Position numbers and translations under genes: made by a program | Part shown: positions 1-6,270 of the stretch, piece after piece | Position numbering within the stretch: the stretch's first letter is position 1 | Layout: each line of letters opens with the position of its first letter | Notes under the pieces: generated by a model | Seen by the model: the letters and a program-made list of their open reading frames with translations, nothing else | The model's database searches: none | What the model was told of the DNA's origin: nothing | Source of the DNA: Calditrichota bacterium | Lineage (GTDB): Bacteria > Calditrichota > Calditrichia > RBG-13-44-9 | Direction: 5' to 3' | Length of the DNA stretch: 10,654 bases | Assembly (NCBI GenBank): GCA_024276455.1 | Contig: JAJRXE010000048.1 | Span: 1-10,654 of the forward strand

Positions 1-232
1 AGACCCAGGCTTTTCCAAATTTGCGGGAGAATAGTTTGCGGGGAAGTGTCAGCAAATACTTGCCGTTTCTTTGCTCGATTCTAACCTGCTGCCGCGGCAA
101 CCAGGCATTCTGATCGTTCCATTCCGTCAGGATGGCTCGATGACTTCGGTAAGTAATCTCGCTGACTTCAATGGTTACAACATCCCTCCACTGGTACCAG
201 TGTTTCAAACTTTCGTAAAGTTTCTTTACCAT
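1..232 (-). CDS. Small hypothetical protein, 3' end outside window
   Basis: The minus strand is open from an ATG at 232-230 to the window edge, giving 77 codons with no stop. The protein begins MVKKLYESLKHWYQW and is rich in Trp, Arg and Lys. It contains a WLPRQQVRIEQ segment at about residues 44-54, followed by KYLLTLPRKLFSRKFGK. That layout (a short beta-like stretch, a WLP-x-x-Q-V/I motif, then a Pro-Lys-Leu helix) resembles small uncharacterised proteins carrying a WLPKSQ-like motif, but this is recall and I cannot name a family. No signal peptide or membrane segment is visible. An AGGAAG sequence abuts the ATG and GAAAGG lies just upstream. An in-frame TAA lies further upstream with no other start between, which fixes the start. 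The real length and the C-terminus are unknown. The gene lies 124 bases downstream of plsC on the same strand and may be read from its own promoter or from plsC read-through. Confidence 0.62.
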   Translation of the reverse strand, partial: MVKKLYESLKHWYQWRDVVTIEVSEITYRSHRAILTEWNDQNAWLPRQQVRIEQRNGKYLLTLPRKLFSRKFGKAWV

Positions 233-283
233 CTTCCTGACCTTTCTGTTACGTCCCTGTATCCAAAGCTGTTATTTTATTAT

Positions 284-293
284 CGTTCGAACG
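284..293. promoter_or_regulatory. 10-base perfect palindrome upstream of the left-edge gene
   Basis: CGTTCGAACG is a perfect 10-base palindrome about 50 bases upstream of the left-edge minus-strand start codon. On that strand it partly overlaps a GATAAT sequence that could serve as a -10 box, although no good -35 box lies 17 bases further upstream. An operator role is only a guess, since short palindromes also arise by chance. Confidence 0.2.
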
Positions 294-330
294 GTTTTAA
301 TCTGTAGCAAAATCTGCAGGTGAATCTCTT

Positions 331-355
331 ACAGGAGGTAATACAAATTACCTGT
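331..355 (-). terminator. Hairpin directly after the plsC stop (possible terminator)
   Basis: AGGTAAT at 336-342 and ATTACCT at 347-353 form a 7-base stem with a 4-base loop. An alternative longer pairing (331-335 with 351-355) leaves a 3-base bulge. The structure starts two bases beyond the plsC stop codon on the minus strand. No T tract follows, so it is not a canonical rho-independent terminator. It could instead be a 3' stabilising hairpin or an operator for the left-edge gene. Confidence 0.3.
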
Positions 356-356
356 C

Positions 357-1070
357 TTAAAAATTGCTCTGAAAGGTCTCTCTAATAATTTTTTCGACCC
401 GGGCAGTAAGGGTTTTGCGGTCTTTCATTTCCAGATTGTCGGTCGGAATGGGAGGATGAATGTGTATTTTTACCTTTCCAGAGCGAGCCAAGAATTTTCC
501 CCGGGGAAGAATTTTTCGGGAACCGCTTAACGTAACCGGAAGCACCGGCAGATGAGTGTTGATGGCCAGCATGATGAAACCGGATTTGAAGGGGTGAATG
601 GCTCCGTCGGCGCTGCGGGTTCCCTCCGGAAAAATAAGAATGGAGAGCTTCTCGCGGCGAATGATTTTCTCCGCTTCCTGGAGGGTGTGCATGGCGGCGG
701 CACGGTTGCTCCGATCGATGGACAGCATGCCGGCCCGCTTCATTCCCCATCCAAAAATAGGAATTTTAAACAGTTCCTTTTTCGCAATAATACGCAACGG
801 CACCGGCAACGCCGCCACCAGAATGGGAATGTCCATGTGGCTCTGGTGGTTGCTGGTAATAATGTAAGGCTGGTCCGGTTCAATATTCTCCAGCCCTTCC
901 ACCTCCCACTTCACGCCAGCCGTCCAGAGAATAATCCTGGCCCAGTTACGAATAATGATGGTATTCAGGCGGGAATATGGTTTGAATATCCCCACCAGGA
1001 TAGAAAGAAAGGAGTGTACAATGGTGTCCAGAATGACGACCGGAATAAAAACAATTTGTCGCAACATCAT
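357..1070 (-). CDS. plsC: 1-acyl-sn-glycerol-3-phosphate acyltransferase (PlsC-type)
   Basis: This 237-residue protein has the full motif set of the LPLAT/PlsC family: NHQSHMD at residues 74-80 (catalytic His75 and Asp80), KKELFKIPIFGWGM at about 97-110, IFPEGTRS at 146-153 (phosphate binding), and LPVLPVTLSG at about 174-183. A hydrophobic N-terminal segment at about residues 5-28 should anchor it to the inner face of the membrane. The family transfers an acyl group to the sn-2 position of lysophosphatidic acid, giving phosphatidic acid for phospholipid synthesis. The length is typical. The start ATG (1070-1068) overlaps the serS stop by four bases (ATGA), so translation is probably coupled to serS; a second ATG follows immediately. 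It is the last gene of the DegT-serS-plsC operon. The acyl donor (acyl-ACP or acyl-CoA) cannot be read from the sequence. Confidence 0.93.
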   Translation of the reverse strand: MMLRQIVFIPVVILDTIVHSFLSILVGIFKPYSRLNTIIIRNWARIILWTAGVKWEVEGLENIEPDQPYIITSNHQSHMDIPILVAALPVPLRIIAKKELFKIPIFGWGMKRAGMLSIDRSNRAAAMHTLQEAEKIIRREKLSILIFPEGTRSADGAIHPFKSGFIMLAINTHLPVLPVTLSGSRKILPRGKFLARSGKVKIHIHPPIPTDNLEMKDRKTLTARVEKIIRETFQSNF

Positions 1071-2350
1071 GCGTAATGCTCTCGCTTAATGATCGAAAAA
1101 CCGGTGTACGGACGGAGCGGTTCCGGTACGATTACAGATCCCTCGTCGGTCTGGAAATTTTCCAGCAAGGCCACCATCAAGCGGGGGGTTGCCAGGCCGG
1201 ACCCGTTCAGGGTATGCGGGAAAATGGGCTTGGAGGTTGAGGTCGGACGGTAGCGCAGGTTCATCCGCCGGGCCTGGAAATCTTCGAAATTGCTGCAGCT
1301 ACTTACTTCCAACCATTTCTGCTCCGCCGGCGCCCACACTTCAATATCGTAGCATTTGGCGGCGGCAAAACTTAAGTCGCCGGTGCACAATTCCACCACC
1401 CGGAATGGTATTCCCAACATTTCCAGGATGTGGGTGGCATCTTTCAGCAAGAGTTCCAGCTCCTGGTAGGAATTTTCCGGGGGCACAATTTTGACCAGTT
1501 CCACTTTATTGAACTGATGAAGCCGGAGAAATCCCCGGGTGTCCTTCCCCCAGGAACCGGCTTCGCGCCGGAAGCACGCCGTGTAGGCGCAGTACTTAAT
1601 CGGCAACTGTTCGCCGCTCAGCACTTCATCCCGGTGCAAATTGGTCACCGGCACTTCCGCGGTGGGAATCAGAAACAGGTCGTCTTTTTCCGTTAAATAC
1701 ATGTCTTCTTCCAGCTTGGGAAGCTGACCGGTACCTCGCATGCTGGCGCGGTTTACCAAAAAAGGTGGAAAAATCTCGGTGTAACCGTGTTCTTTGATGT
1801 GCACATCGAGCATGAAATTGATTAAAGCGCGTTCCAGCTGGGCACCTTTCCCTTTGTACACCGGGAAACCCCGCCCGGTAATTTTTCCGCCCCGGGGAAA
1901 GTCGAAAATATCCAGCCGTTGCCCGATTTCCAGGTGATCGGAAATCTCGAAATCGAACTCCGGCATTTTCCCCCAGGCCTGGATTACCACATTGTCGCGC
2001 TCGTCTTTCCCTACCGGCACCGAGGGATGGGGAATGTTGGGCACCCGATCCAGTTCTTGGGCCAGCTGCTCCTCCACTTCCTTCAATTGCTCGTCCAGCG
2101 ATTTAATTTCCTGACTCAACTCCCGGGTTTTCTGAATCACCTCGTCGGCCGGTTTGCCCGCTTTTTTCAAAGCACTCACCTGCTGGGAAGCTTGATTACG
2201 TTCGTGTTTCAGTTGTTCCACCCGGCGTAAAATTTCGCGCCGTTTCTTGTCCAGCTCCAGAATCAGGTCAATATCTGCACTCTCGCCTTTATTTTTAATG
2301 CCGCGTTTCACCAGGTCGGGATTTTCGCGAATGAATTTGAGGTCAAGCAT
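1067..2350 (-). CDS. serS: Serine--tRNA ligase
   Basis: This complete 427-residue class II aminoacyl-tRNA synthetase has the usual bacterial SerRS length. It charges tRNA-Ser (and tRNA-Sec where present) with serine in the cytosol. Residues about 1-105 form the charged N-terminal region with a long coiled-coil arm (about 30-100, rich in Lys, Glu and Gln) that contacts the tRNA long variable arm. The catalytic domain follows: motif 1 region around FPPFLVN (194-200), the TAE serine-binding signature at 230-232, motif 2 FRREAGSWGKDTRG (260-273), and motif 3 LNGSGLATPRLM (381-392). No key motif is missing. A strong AGGAG lies six bases upstream of the ATG. The gene starts 25 bases after the DegT aminotransferase stop and its own stop overlaps the plsC start, so it is the middle gene of a three-gene operon. 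Confidence 0.98.
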   Translation of the reverse strand: MLDLKFIRENPDLVKRGIKNKGESADIDLILELDKKRREILRRVEQLKHERNQASQQVSALKKAGKPADEVIQKTRELSQEIKSLDEQLKEVEEQLAQELDRVPNIPHPSVPVGKDERDNVVIQAWGKMPEFDFEISDHLEIGQRLDIFDFPRGGKITGRGFPVYKGKGAQLERALINFMLDVHIKEHGYTEIFPPFLVNRASMRGTGQLPKLEEDMYLTEKDDLFLIPTAEVPVTNLHRDEVLSGEQLPIKYCAYTACFRREAGSWGKDTRGFLRLHQFNKVELVKIVPPENSYQELELLLKDATHILEMLGIPFRVVELCTGDLSFAAAKCYDIEVWAPAEQKWLEVSSCSNFEDFQARRMNLRYRPTSTSKPIFPHTLNGSGLATPRLMVALLENFQTDEGSVIVPEPLRPYTGFSIIKREHYA

Positions 2351-2375
2351 TTTTTCTCCTTCTTGTCCAATTCCT

Positions 2376-3479
2376 TTAATGGTAAAATTTGTGAATCGCT
2401 TCGAGGATGTAATCCTGCTCTTGCCGGGTCAAATCCGGATGCATGGGCAAGGAAATAACCCGCGCCGCGCTGCGCTCTGCAATGGGGAAATCGCCCTCCC
2501 GGTAGCCGTAAGAATCCCGAAAAGCCGGTTGCAGGTGCAGGGGGATGGGATAGTGAATGGCCGAGGGAATTCCGGCTTCCTGCAGATGTTTTTGCAACGC
2601 ATCGCGGTTTTCCACCTGCACAGTGTACTGGTGGTAAATGTGGCGGGCGTAGTCAGCCTCCACCGGGGTAACCACCTCCAGATCTTTCAAACCGGCAGAA
2701 TAGTAGTGGGCACAACGGCGGCGCTGGTTGTTCCACTCATCGAGATGTTTCAACTTCACCCGCAACACCGCCGCCTGAATGGTATCCAGACGGCTATTCA
2801 CCCCCAGAATTTCGTGCCGGTAACGCACCCGGGAACCGTGATTGGCAATCATGCGGACCTTCTCGGCCAGCGCATCATTGTTGGTGGTCACCATTCCGGC
2901 ATCTCCAAAGGCTCCCAGATTTTTACTGGGGAAGAATGAAATACAGGCCAGATCGCCCAGGGTACAAAGGGGCTTGTCTTTGTAGTGCCCGCCCAGTGCC
3001 TGAGCCGCATCTTCAATGACCGGCAGGTTGTGCCGGCGGGCCACTTCCAGAATGGCATCCATGTCCGCCGCCTGTCCGTACAAATGTACCGGAATAATCG
3101 CTTTCGTCCGGGAAGAAATAGCCTCTTCCAGCCGGGCGGCATCCAGGTTGTAAGTCTGCGGATCGATGTCCACGTAAACCGGTCGGGCTCCCAACAAGGC
3201 GATCGTCTCGGCCGTTGCTACAAAAGTAAACGGGGTGGTAATCACTTCGTCACCGGGCCCCACTTCCAGCGCCATCAGCGCCAGTTGCAGCGCATCGGTA
3301 CCGCTGGCGCAGGGAATGGCATGTTTTATTCCCAGATACCGCTGAATATCCTCGGCAAATCCCCACACATCCGGCCCGTTAATAAACTGGCCCGACTCCA
3401 TCACACGCAGCACCGCCCGGTCAATTTCTTCTTTGTATTTCTGGTACTGACGCCGCACATCGACCATTTGAATGTTCAT
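2376..3479 (-). CDS. DegT/DnrJ/EryC1/StrS family sugar aminotransferase
   Basis: This 367-residue fold-type I PLP aminotransferase has the classic family order. SGTDAL at 59-64 binds PLP phosphate, TPFTFVATAETI lies at about 82-93, and HLYGQAADMD at 132-141. IEDAAQALGG is at 155-164, with Asp157 expected to pair with the pyridine nitrogen. SFFPSKNLGAFGDAGM at 181-196 carries the Schiff-base Lys186. The NLGAFGDAG context is typical of enzymes that aminate nucleotide-linked keto-sugars (WbpE, FdtB, DesV types), using glutamate or glutamine as donor. The exact sugar cannot be deduced and no sugar-pathway genes are adjacent, so its product may feed an O-antigen, glycan or glycosylation pathway elsewhere. 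A GAGGAGG Shine-Dalgarno sequence lies five bases before the ATG. It is the first gene of the operon with serS and plsC. Confidence 0.92.
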   Translation of the reverse strand: MNIQMVDVRRQYQKYKEEIDRAVLRVMESGQFINGPDVWGFAEDIQRYLGIKHAIPCASGTDALQLALMALEVGPGDEVITTPFTFVATAETIALLGARPVYVDIDPQTYNLDAARLEEAISSRTKAIIPVHLYGQAADMDAILEVARRHNLPVIEDAAQALGGHYKDKPLCTLGDLACISFFPSKNLGAFGDAGMVTTNNDALAEKVRMIANHGSRVRYRHEILGVNSRLDTIQAAVLRVKLKHLDEWNNQRRRCAHYYSAGLKDLEVVTPVEADYARHIYHQYTVQVENRDALQKHLQEAGIPSAIHYPIPLHLQPAFRDSYGYREGDFPIAERSAARVISLPMHPDLTRQEQDYILEAIHKFYH

Positions 3480-3527
3480 TCAACCTCCTCAAAACAAGCT
3501 TCGATTTTCGTTTTCTTAAATTTCCAA

Positions 3528-3556
3528 AATATAACAATTTCCGGTAATTAAAACAA
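3528..3556 (-). promoter_or_regulatory. Candidate sigma70-type promoter for the DegT-serS-plsC operon
   Basis: Reading the minus strand, TTGTTT (3556-3551) and TATATT (3533-3528) are separated by exactly 17 bases. The -10 box matches TATAAT at five of six positions; the -35 box matches at only three. It lies about 50 bases upstream of the DegT start in an AT-rich stretch between two same-strand genes. This suggests the operon can be transcribed independently of the UPF0316 gene. Confidence 0.5.
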
Positions 3557-3614
3557 TTTGCAAAAATGGAAAAACCAATTCTTTCGGAGAATCCGCTTCT
3601 CAGCCCCGCCGGAC

Positions 3615-4214
3615 TCATTTCCCCTTCCGGCGCATCCGCAGCCAATCCCACAAAGCCCGTTGCTGGTAAGGCGACATGGGAAAGACCCCGGCTTCGGCCA
3701 TCCGGACGTCCTCTACCGAGAAGAAGGCCTTGGGATTGTATTCGTGAATCAGGGAAATGATGCGAGGGAGATCGCGGCGTCGGATTAAGGTGAACAACAC
3801 TTTCACCGGCCCCAGAGCTCCCTGACCATCCACACAGGTCAGGCCGAACCCATTGCTCCGCAACATCTCGATCAGCTTATCGGCATTCCGGCTGGTAATC
3901 ACCCGCACTACCTGCATGCCCAGGGCCATTTTGTTCTCGATTAAAATGCCCACGTAATTACCGGTGGCAAATCCTCCGGCATAGGCAATGTAGCACATAA
4001 AATTATTCAGGTTGCGAAAAATCTGCCCGATCGCCATGAGCCAGATGAGTATTTCGAAAAATCCCAGCACCGGCGCAATCACCTTGTTGCCGCGGGAAAG
4101 AAAAATAATCCGCAACGTTCCGAAGGACACGTCCACCACCCGGGCGGAAAAAATAAGGATCGGTAAAACCACCCAGGTAAACACCCCGGAATTGGGCATC
4201 AACAGCGATTCCAT
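3615..4214 (-). CDS. UPF0316 (DUF5698/DUF2179) membrane protein
   Basis: This 199-residue protein matches the architecture of the UPF0316 family (B. subtilis YebE relatives). A hydrophobic N-terminal half has about three membrane segments (residues about 12-28, 44-65 and 72-92). It includes the characteristic run ARVVDVSFGTLRIIFLSRGN at 24-43 and a Gly-rich ATGNYVG segment at 83-89. A cytosolic DUF2179 domain (about 100-172) follows, ending in the signature FFSVEDVR at 164-171. The family's molecular function is not established. A GGAGGAGG sequence just upstream supports the ATG at 4214-4212; a second in-frame ATG at codon 6 is less well placed. It is divergent from the acyl-CoA synthetase gene across 178 bases, and lies 135 bases upstream of the DegT operon on the same strand. 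The C-terminal tail is strongly basic (RMRRKGK). Confidence 0.88.
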   Translation of the reverse strand: MESLLMPNSGVFTWVVLPILIFSARVVDVSFGTLRIIFLSRGNKVIAPVLGFFEILIWLMAIGQIFRNLNNFMCYIAYAGGFATGNYVGILIENKMALGMQVVRVITSRNADKLIEMLRSNGFGLTCVDGQGALGPVKVLFTLIRRRDLPRIISLIHEYNPKAFFSVEDVRMAEAGVFPMSPYQQRALWDWLRMRRKGK

Positions 4215-4311
4215 TGGTCCCTCCTCCCGAAATTTACCCTGTTTCGGCCAACTGATTTGAACGTTAAAAATTACAAAATTTTCCTTTTATTTTCACACTT
4301 TCTTTTCGGAA

Positions 4312-4324
4312 TTCCCCCGGGGAA
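4312..4324. promoter_or_regulatory. TTCCCC-C-GGGGAA palindrome in a divergent intergenic region
   Basis: This 13-base sequence has six-base arms that are perfect inverted repeats around one central C. It sits 11 bases upstream of the putative -35 box of the acyl-CoA synthetase gene, a position suited to a regulator site. It could also act on the divergent UPF0316 gene. The 15 bases starting at 4315 recur exactly inside plsC at 499-513. An operator role is inference only. Confidence 0.3.
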
Positions 4325-4335
4325 GAATTACCGTA

Positions 4336-4364
4336 TTGGAAAAGCGGATATTAGCTGTTAAATT
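4336..4364 (+). promoter_or_regulatory. Candidate promoter for the acyl-CoA synthetase gene
   Basis: TTGGAA (4336-4341) and TAAATT (4359-4364) are separated by 17 bases, a sigma70-like layout with moderate matches to both boxes. The ribosome binding site GAGGAGG (4382-4388) and the ATG at 4393 follow, implying a 5' leader of roughly 20-25 bases. Confidence 0.45.
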
Positions 4365-4392
4365 GAGATGATTTTTCAAGAGAGGAGGCAAC

Positions 4393-6180
4393 ATGTTTAA
4401 AAGTGTGGTCCACATTCTTCTGGCAAGCATCAAACAATTTGGCGACAAACCCATCATTCTGCACAAAAAAGACGGTCAGTACACCCCCATTAGTTACCGC
4501 GATTTTGGCGAAGCGGTAGAAACCTTGACCCATGGCTTGGCGACCGTGGGCCTGCGACCGGGAGACCGGATTGCCATTCTTTCCGACAATCGCCCGGAGT
4601 GGCCGCAGACGGATTTTGCCATTTTCGCTCTCCGGGGAGTCACGGTTCCGATTTACCAGACCCTTCCGCCCAACCAGATCGCCTACATATTAAACGACGC
4701 CGGAGTTCGGGCTATTTTTGTGGACAGCCCGCAACAGTACCAGAAAATCGCCCAAATTCGCAAAGACGTGCCGAGTCTGGAATTTGTTTTCTCGTACGGG
4801 GCACTTCCGGAGGCCGGGGAAACAGTTGTGTCCTTCCAGGAACTTCTTTCCAGCGGAGAGACCCACCGCCGGGAACACCCGGGTTTTTTCTTGCAAAGCG
4901 TGGAAGCCATTGACCCGACCGAAACCTGCAGCCTGGTTTACACCTCCGGCACCACCGGAAATCCCAAAGGCGTGATGTTGCACCACCGCGGTTTCGTGGC
5001 CGACATTGTGAACAGCGAGAAGGTGCTCAACCTTTTTCCCGAGGACGTCTTTCTCTCTTTTTTGCCATTGAGTCACCTGTACGAGCGGCTGGCCGGGCAC
5101 TGGTGCGCCATGTACCGGGGGTGCACCATCGGTTACGCCGAAAGTCTGGACACCGTCATCGACGATATTCAACTGGTACGTCCCACCGTAATGGTCAGTG
5201 TGCCGCGGCTCTACGAAAAAATCAGCACCCGGGTCATCGACCAGGTAGAATCCGGTTCGGCGGTGAAACAAAAACTGTTTTACTGGGCCTTGAAAACCGG
5301 ACAAACCTACCACGCCAGGAAACACGACCACAAACTGGATGGCTGGACAAGGTTTAAATATCGGCTGGCCGATCGGCTGGTTTTTCAGAAAATCAAGCAA
5401 CGTTTAGGCGGGCGTTTTCGCTGCCCTATTTCCGGCGGCGCCCCTTTGCCGGTGCAAACTCTGAAATTTTTCGAAGCGATGGGACTGCCCATAATTGAGG
5501 GTTACGGGATGACCGAAACCCACTTAATCATTACCCTGACCCCTCCGGGCAAAATTCATTACGGCTCCTGCGGCAAACCGATTCCCGGAGTGGAACTGAA
5601 AATCGCGGAAGACGGAGAAATTCTGGTGCGCGGCGAAACGCTGATGAAAGGGTACTACAACAAGCCCGAGCTTACCAGGGAGGTCATAGACCCGGACGGC
5701 TGGTTGCACACCGGCGACATTGGTTACCTGGACGATGAACAGTTCCTTTACATTACCGACCGCAAAAAGAACATTTTAGTTACCGCCGGGGGGAAAAATG
5801 TTGCCCCGGCTCCTATTGAACATGCGTTGAAACAGAGCCGTTACATCGAAGACGTCTGTCTGGTTGGCGACCGGCGCAAGTTCATCAGTGCGGTGATTGT
5901 ACCGGACTACGAAACCCTGCGCCAGTGGGCCCGGGAAAACGGACTTCCCGAACTGACGCAGGAACAACTGGTACAACACGAACGTATCCAGCAACTTATT
6001 GCAGCAGAAATTGAGCGCTTGCAGGCGGATTTTGCCCGTTTCGAGAAGGTAAAAAAGTTTGTGCTACTGCCCGAGCCCCTTTCCGTGGAGAAAGGAGAAC
6101 TCACCCCCAGCTTAAAAATAAAACGGAATGTGGTGGAAAAACGCTACAAGCATTTAATCGATTTTCTTTACCAGGACTGA
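4393..6180 (+). CDS. Long-chain fatty-acid--CoA ligase (AMP-forming, FadD15-like)
   Basis: This 595-residue ANL-superfamily adenylating enzyme should activate a long-chain fatty acid to acyl-AMP and then acyl-CoA at the cytosolic membrane face. Visible core motifs are the P-loop YTSGTTGNPKG (183-193), PLSHLYER (225-232), SGGAPL (347-352), GYGMTET (370-376), the adenosine-ribose contact GWLHTGDIG (436-444), and the hinge ITDRKKNILVTAGGKNVAP (454-472). The C-terminal catalytic lysine lies in TPSLKIKR (571-578, probably Lys575). The length and the ERLAGHW and TPSLKIKR features fit the FadD15/long-chain subgroup rather than acetate or aromatic ligases. No signal peptide is present. The start is well supported by a strong GAGGAGG sequence five bases upstream. 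The gene appears monocistronic, with its own promoter and a terminator. It could serve fatty-acid degradation or recycling of acyl chains for phospholipids; substrate length is inferred from family only. Confidence 0.93.
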   Translation: MFKSVVHILLASIKQFGDKPIILHKKDGQYTPISYRDFGEAVETLTHGLATVGLRPGDRIAILSDNRPEWPQTDFAIFALRGVTVPIYQTLPPNQIAYILNDAGVRAIFVDSPQQYQKIAQIRKDVPSLEFVFSYGALPEAGETVVSFQELLSSGETHRREHPGFFLQSVEAIDPTETCSLVYTSGTTGNPKGVMLHHRGFVADIVNSEKVLNLFPEDVFLSFLPLSHLYERLAGHWCAMYRGCTIGYAESLDTVIDDIQLVRPTVMVSVPRLYEKISTRVIDQVESGSAVKQKLFYWALKTGQTYHARKHDHKLDGWTRFKYRLADRLVFQKIKQRLGGRFRCPISGGAPLPVQTLKFFEAMGLPIIEGYGMTETHLIITLTPPGKIHYGSCGKPIPGVELKIAEDGEILVRGETLMKGYYNKPELTREVIDPDGWLHTGDIGYLDDEQFLYITDRKKNILVTAGGKNVAPAPIEHALKQSRYIEDVCLVGDRRKFISAVIVPDYETLRQWARENGLPELTQEQLVQHERIQQLIAAEIERLQADFARFEKVKKFVLLPEPLSVEKGELTPSLKIKRNVVEKRYKHLIDFLYQD

Positions 6181-6193
6181 TTGGCAATGCTGC

Positions 6194-6232
6194 GATTCCG
6201 TCCGCCCGGGGGTGCTGCGGAGGGAATCTTTT
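6194..6232 (+). terminator. Rho-independent terminator after the acyl-CoA synthetase
   Basis: Arms 6194-6205 (GATTCCGTCCGC) and 6217-6228 (GCGGAGGGAATC) form a 12-position stem with a single G-G mismatch and an 11-base loop. TTTT (6229-6232) follows directly. The structure begins 13 bases after the stop codon. The T tract is short, so some read-through into the next gene is possible. Confidence 0.75.
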
Positions 6233-6258
6233 GAAACGTGTTAACGTTTATTAGCGAA

Positions 6259-6264
6259 AAGGAG
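6259..6264 (+). promoter_or_regulatory. Ribosome binding site that decides a GTG start
   Basis: AAGGAG lies six bases before the GTG at 6271. An earlier in-frame GTG at 6238 has only a distant AGGG upstream and would sit immediately after the terminator T tract. The later GTG is therefore the likely start and gives a family-typical N-terminus. Confidence 0.75.
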
Positions 6265-6270
6265 CCCATT

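Noticed and set aside
71..307. 78-codon plus-strand reading frame at the left edge
   Set aside because: It lies opposite the better-supported minus-strand gene at 1-232 and has no ribosome binding site or recognisable motif.
552..1076. 174-codon plus-strand reading frame opposite plsC
   Set aside because: It is antisense to the complete acyltransferase and has no start signal or family resemblance.
2247..2939. 230-codon plus-strand reading frame across serS and the DegT aminotransferase
   Set aside because: It is antisense to two well-supported genes, spans their junction, and has no recognisable domain or ribosome binding site.
3587..3601. GAGAA/TTCTC inverted repeat after the UPF0316 gene
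   Set aside because: The stem is only five bases and the nearest T run on the minus strand is about a dozen bases away, so it is not a convincing terminator.
4690..5400. 236-codon minus-strand reading frame inside the acyl-CoA synthetase gene
   Set aside because: It lies wholly antisense to a gene with all ANL motifs. Its protein shows no family motif or sensible composition; long antisense frames are expected from the codon usage here.
6238..6270. Upstream GTG start for the trans-sulfuration enzyme
   Set aside because: The start at 6271 has a well-spaced AAGGAG and gives the usual family N-terminus. The 6238 start has only a distant AGGG that belongs to the terminator stem.
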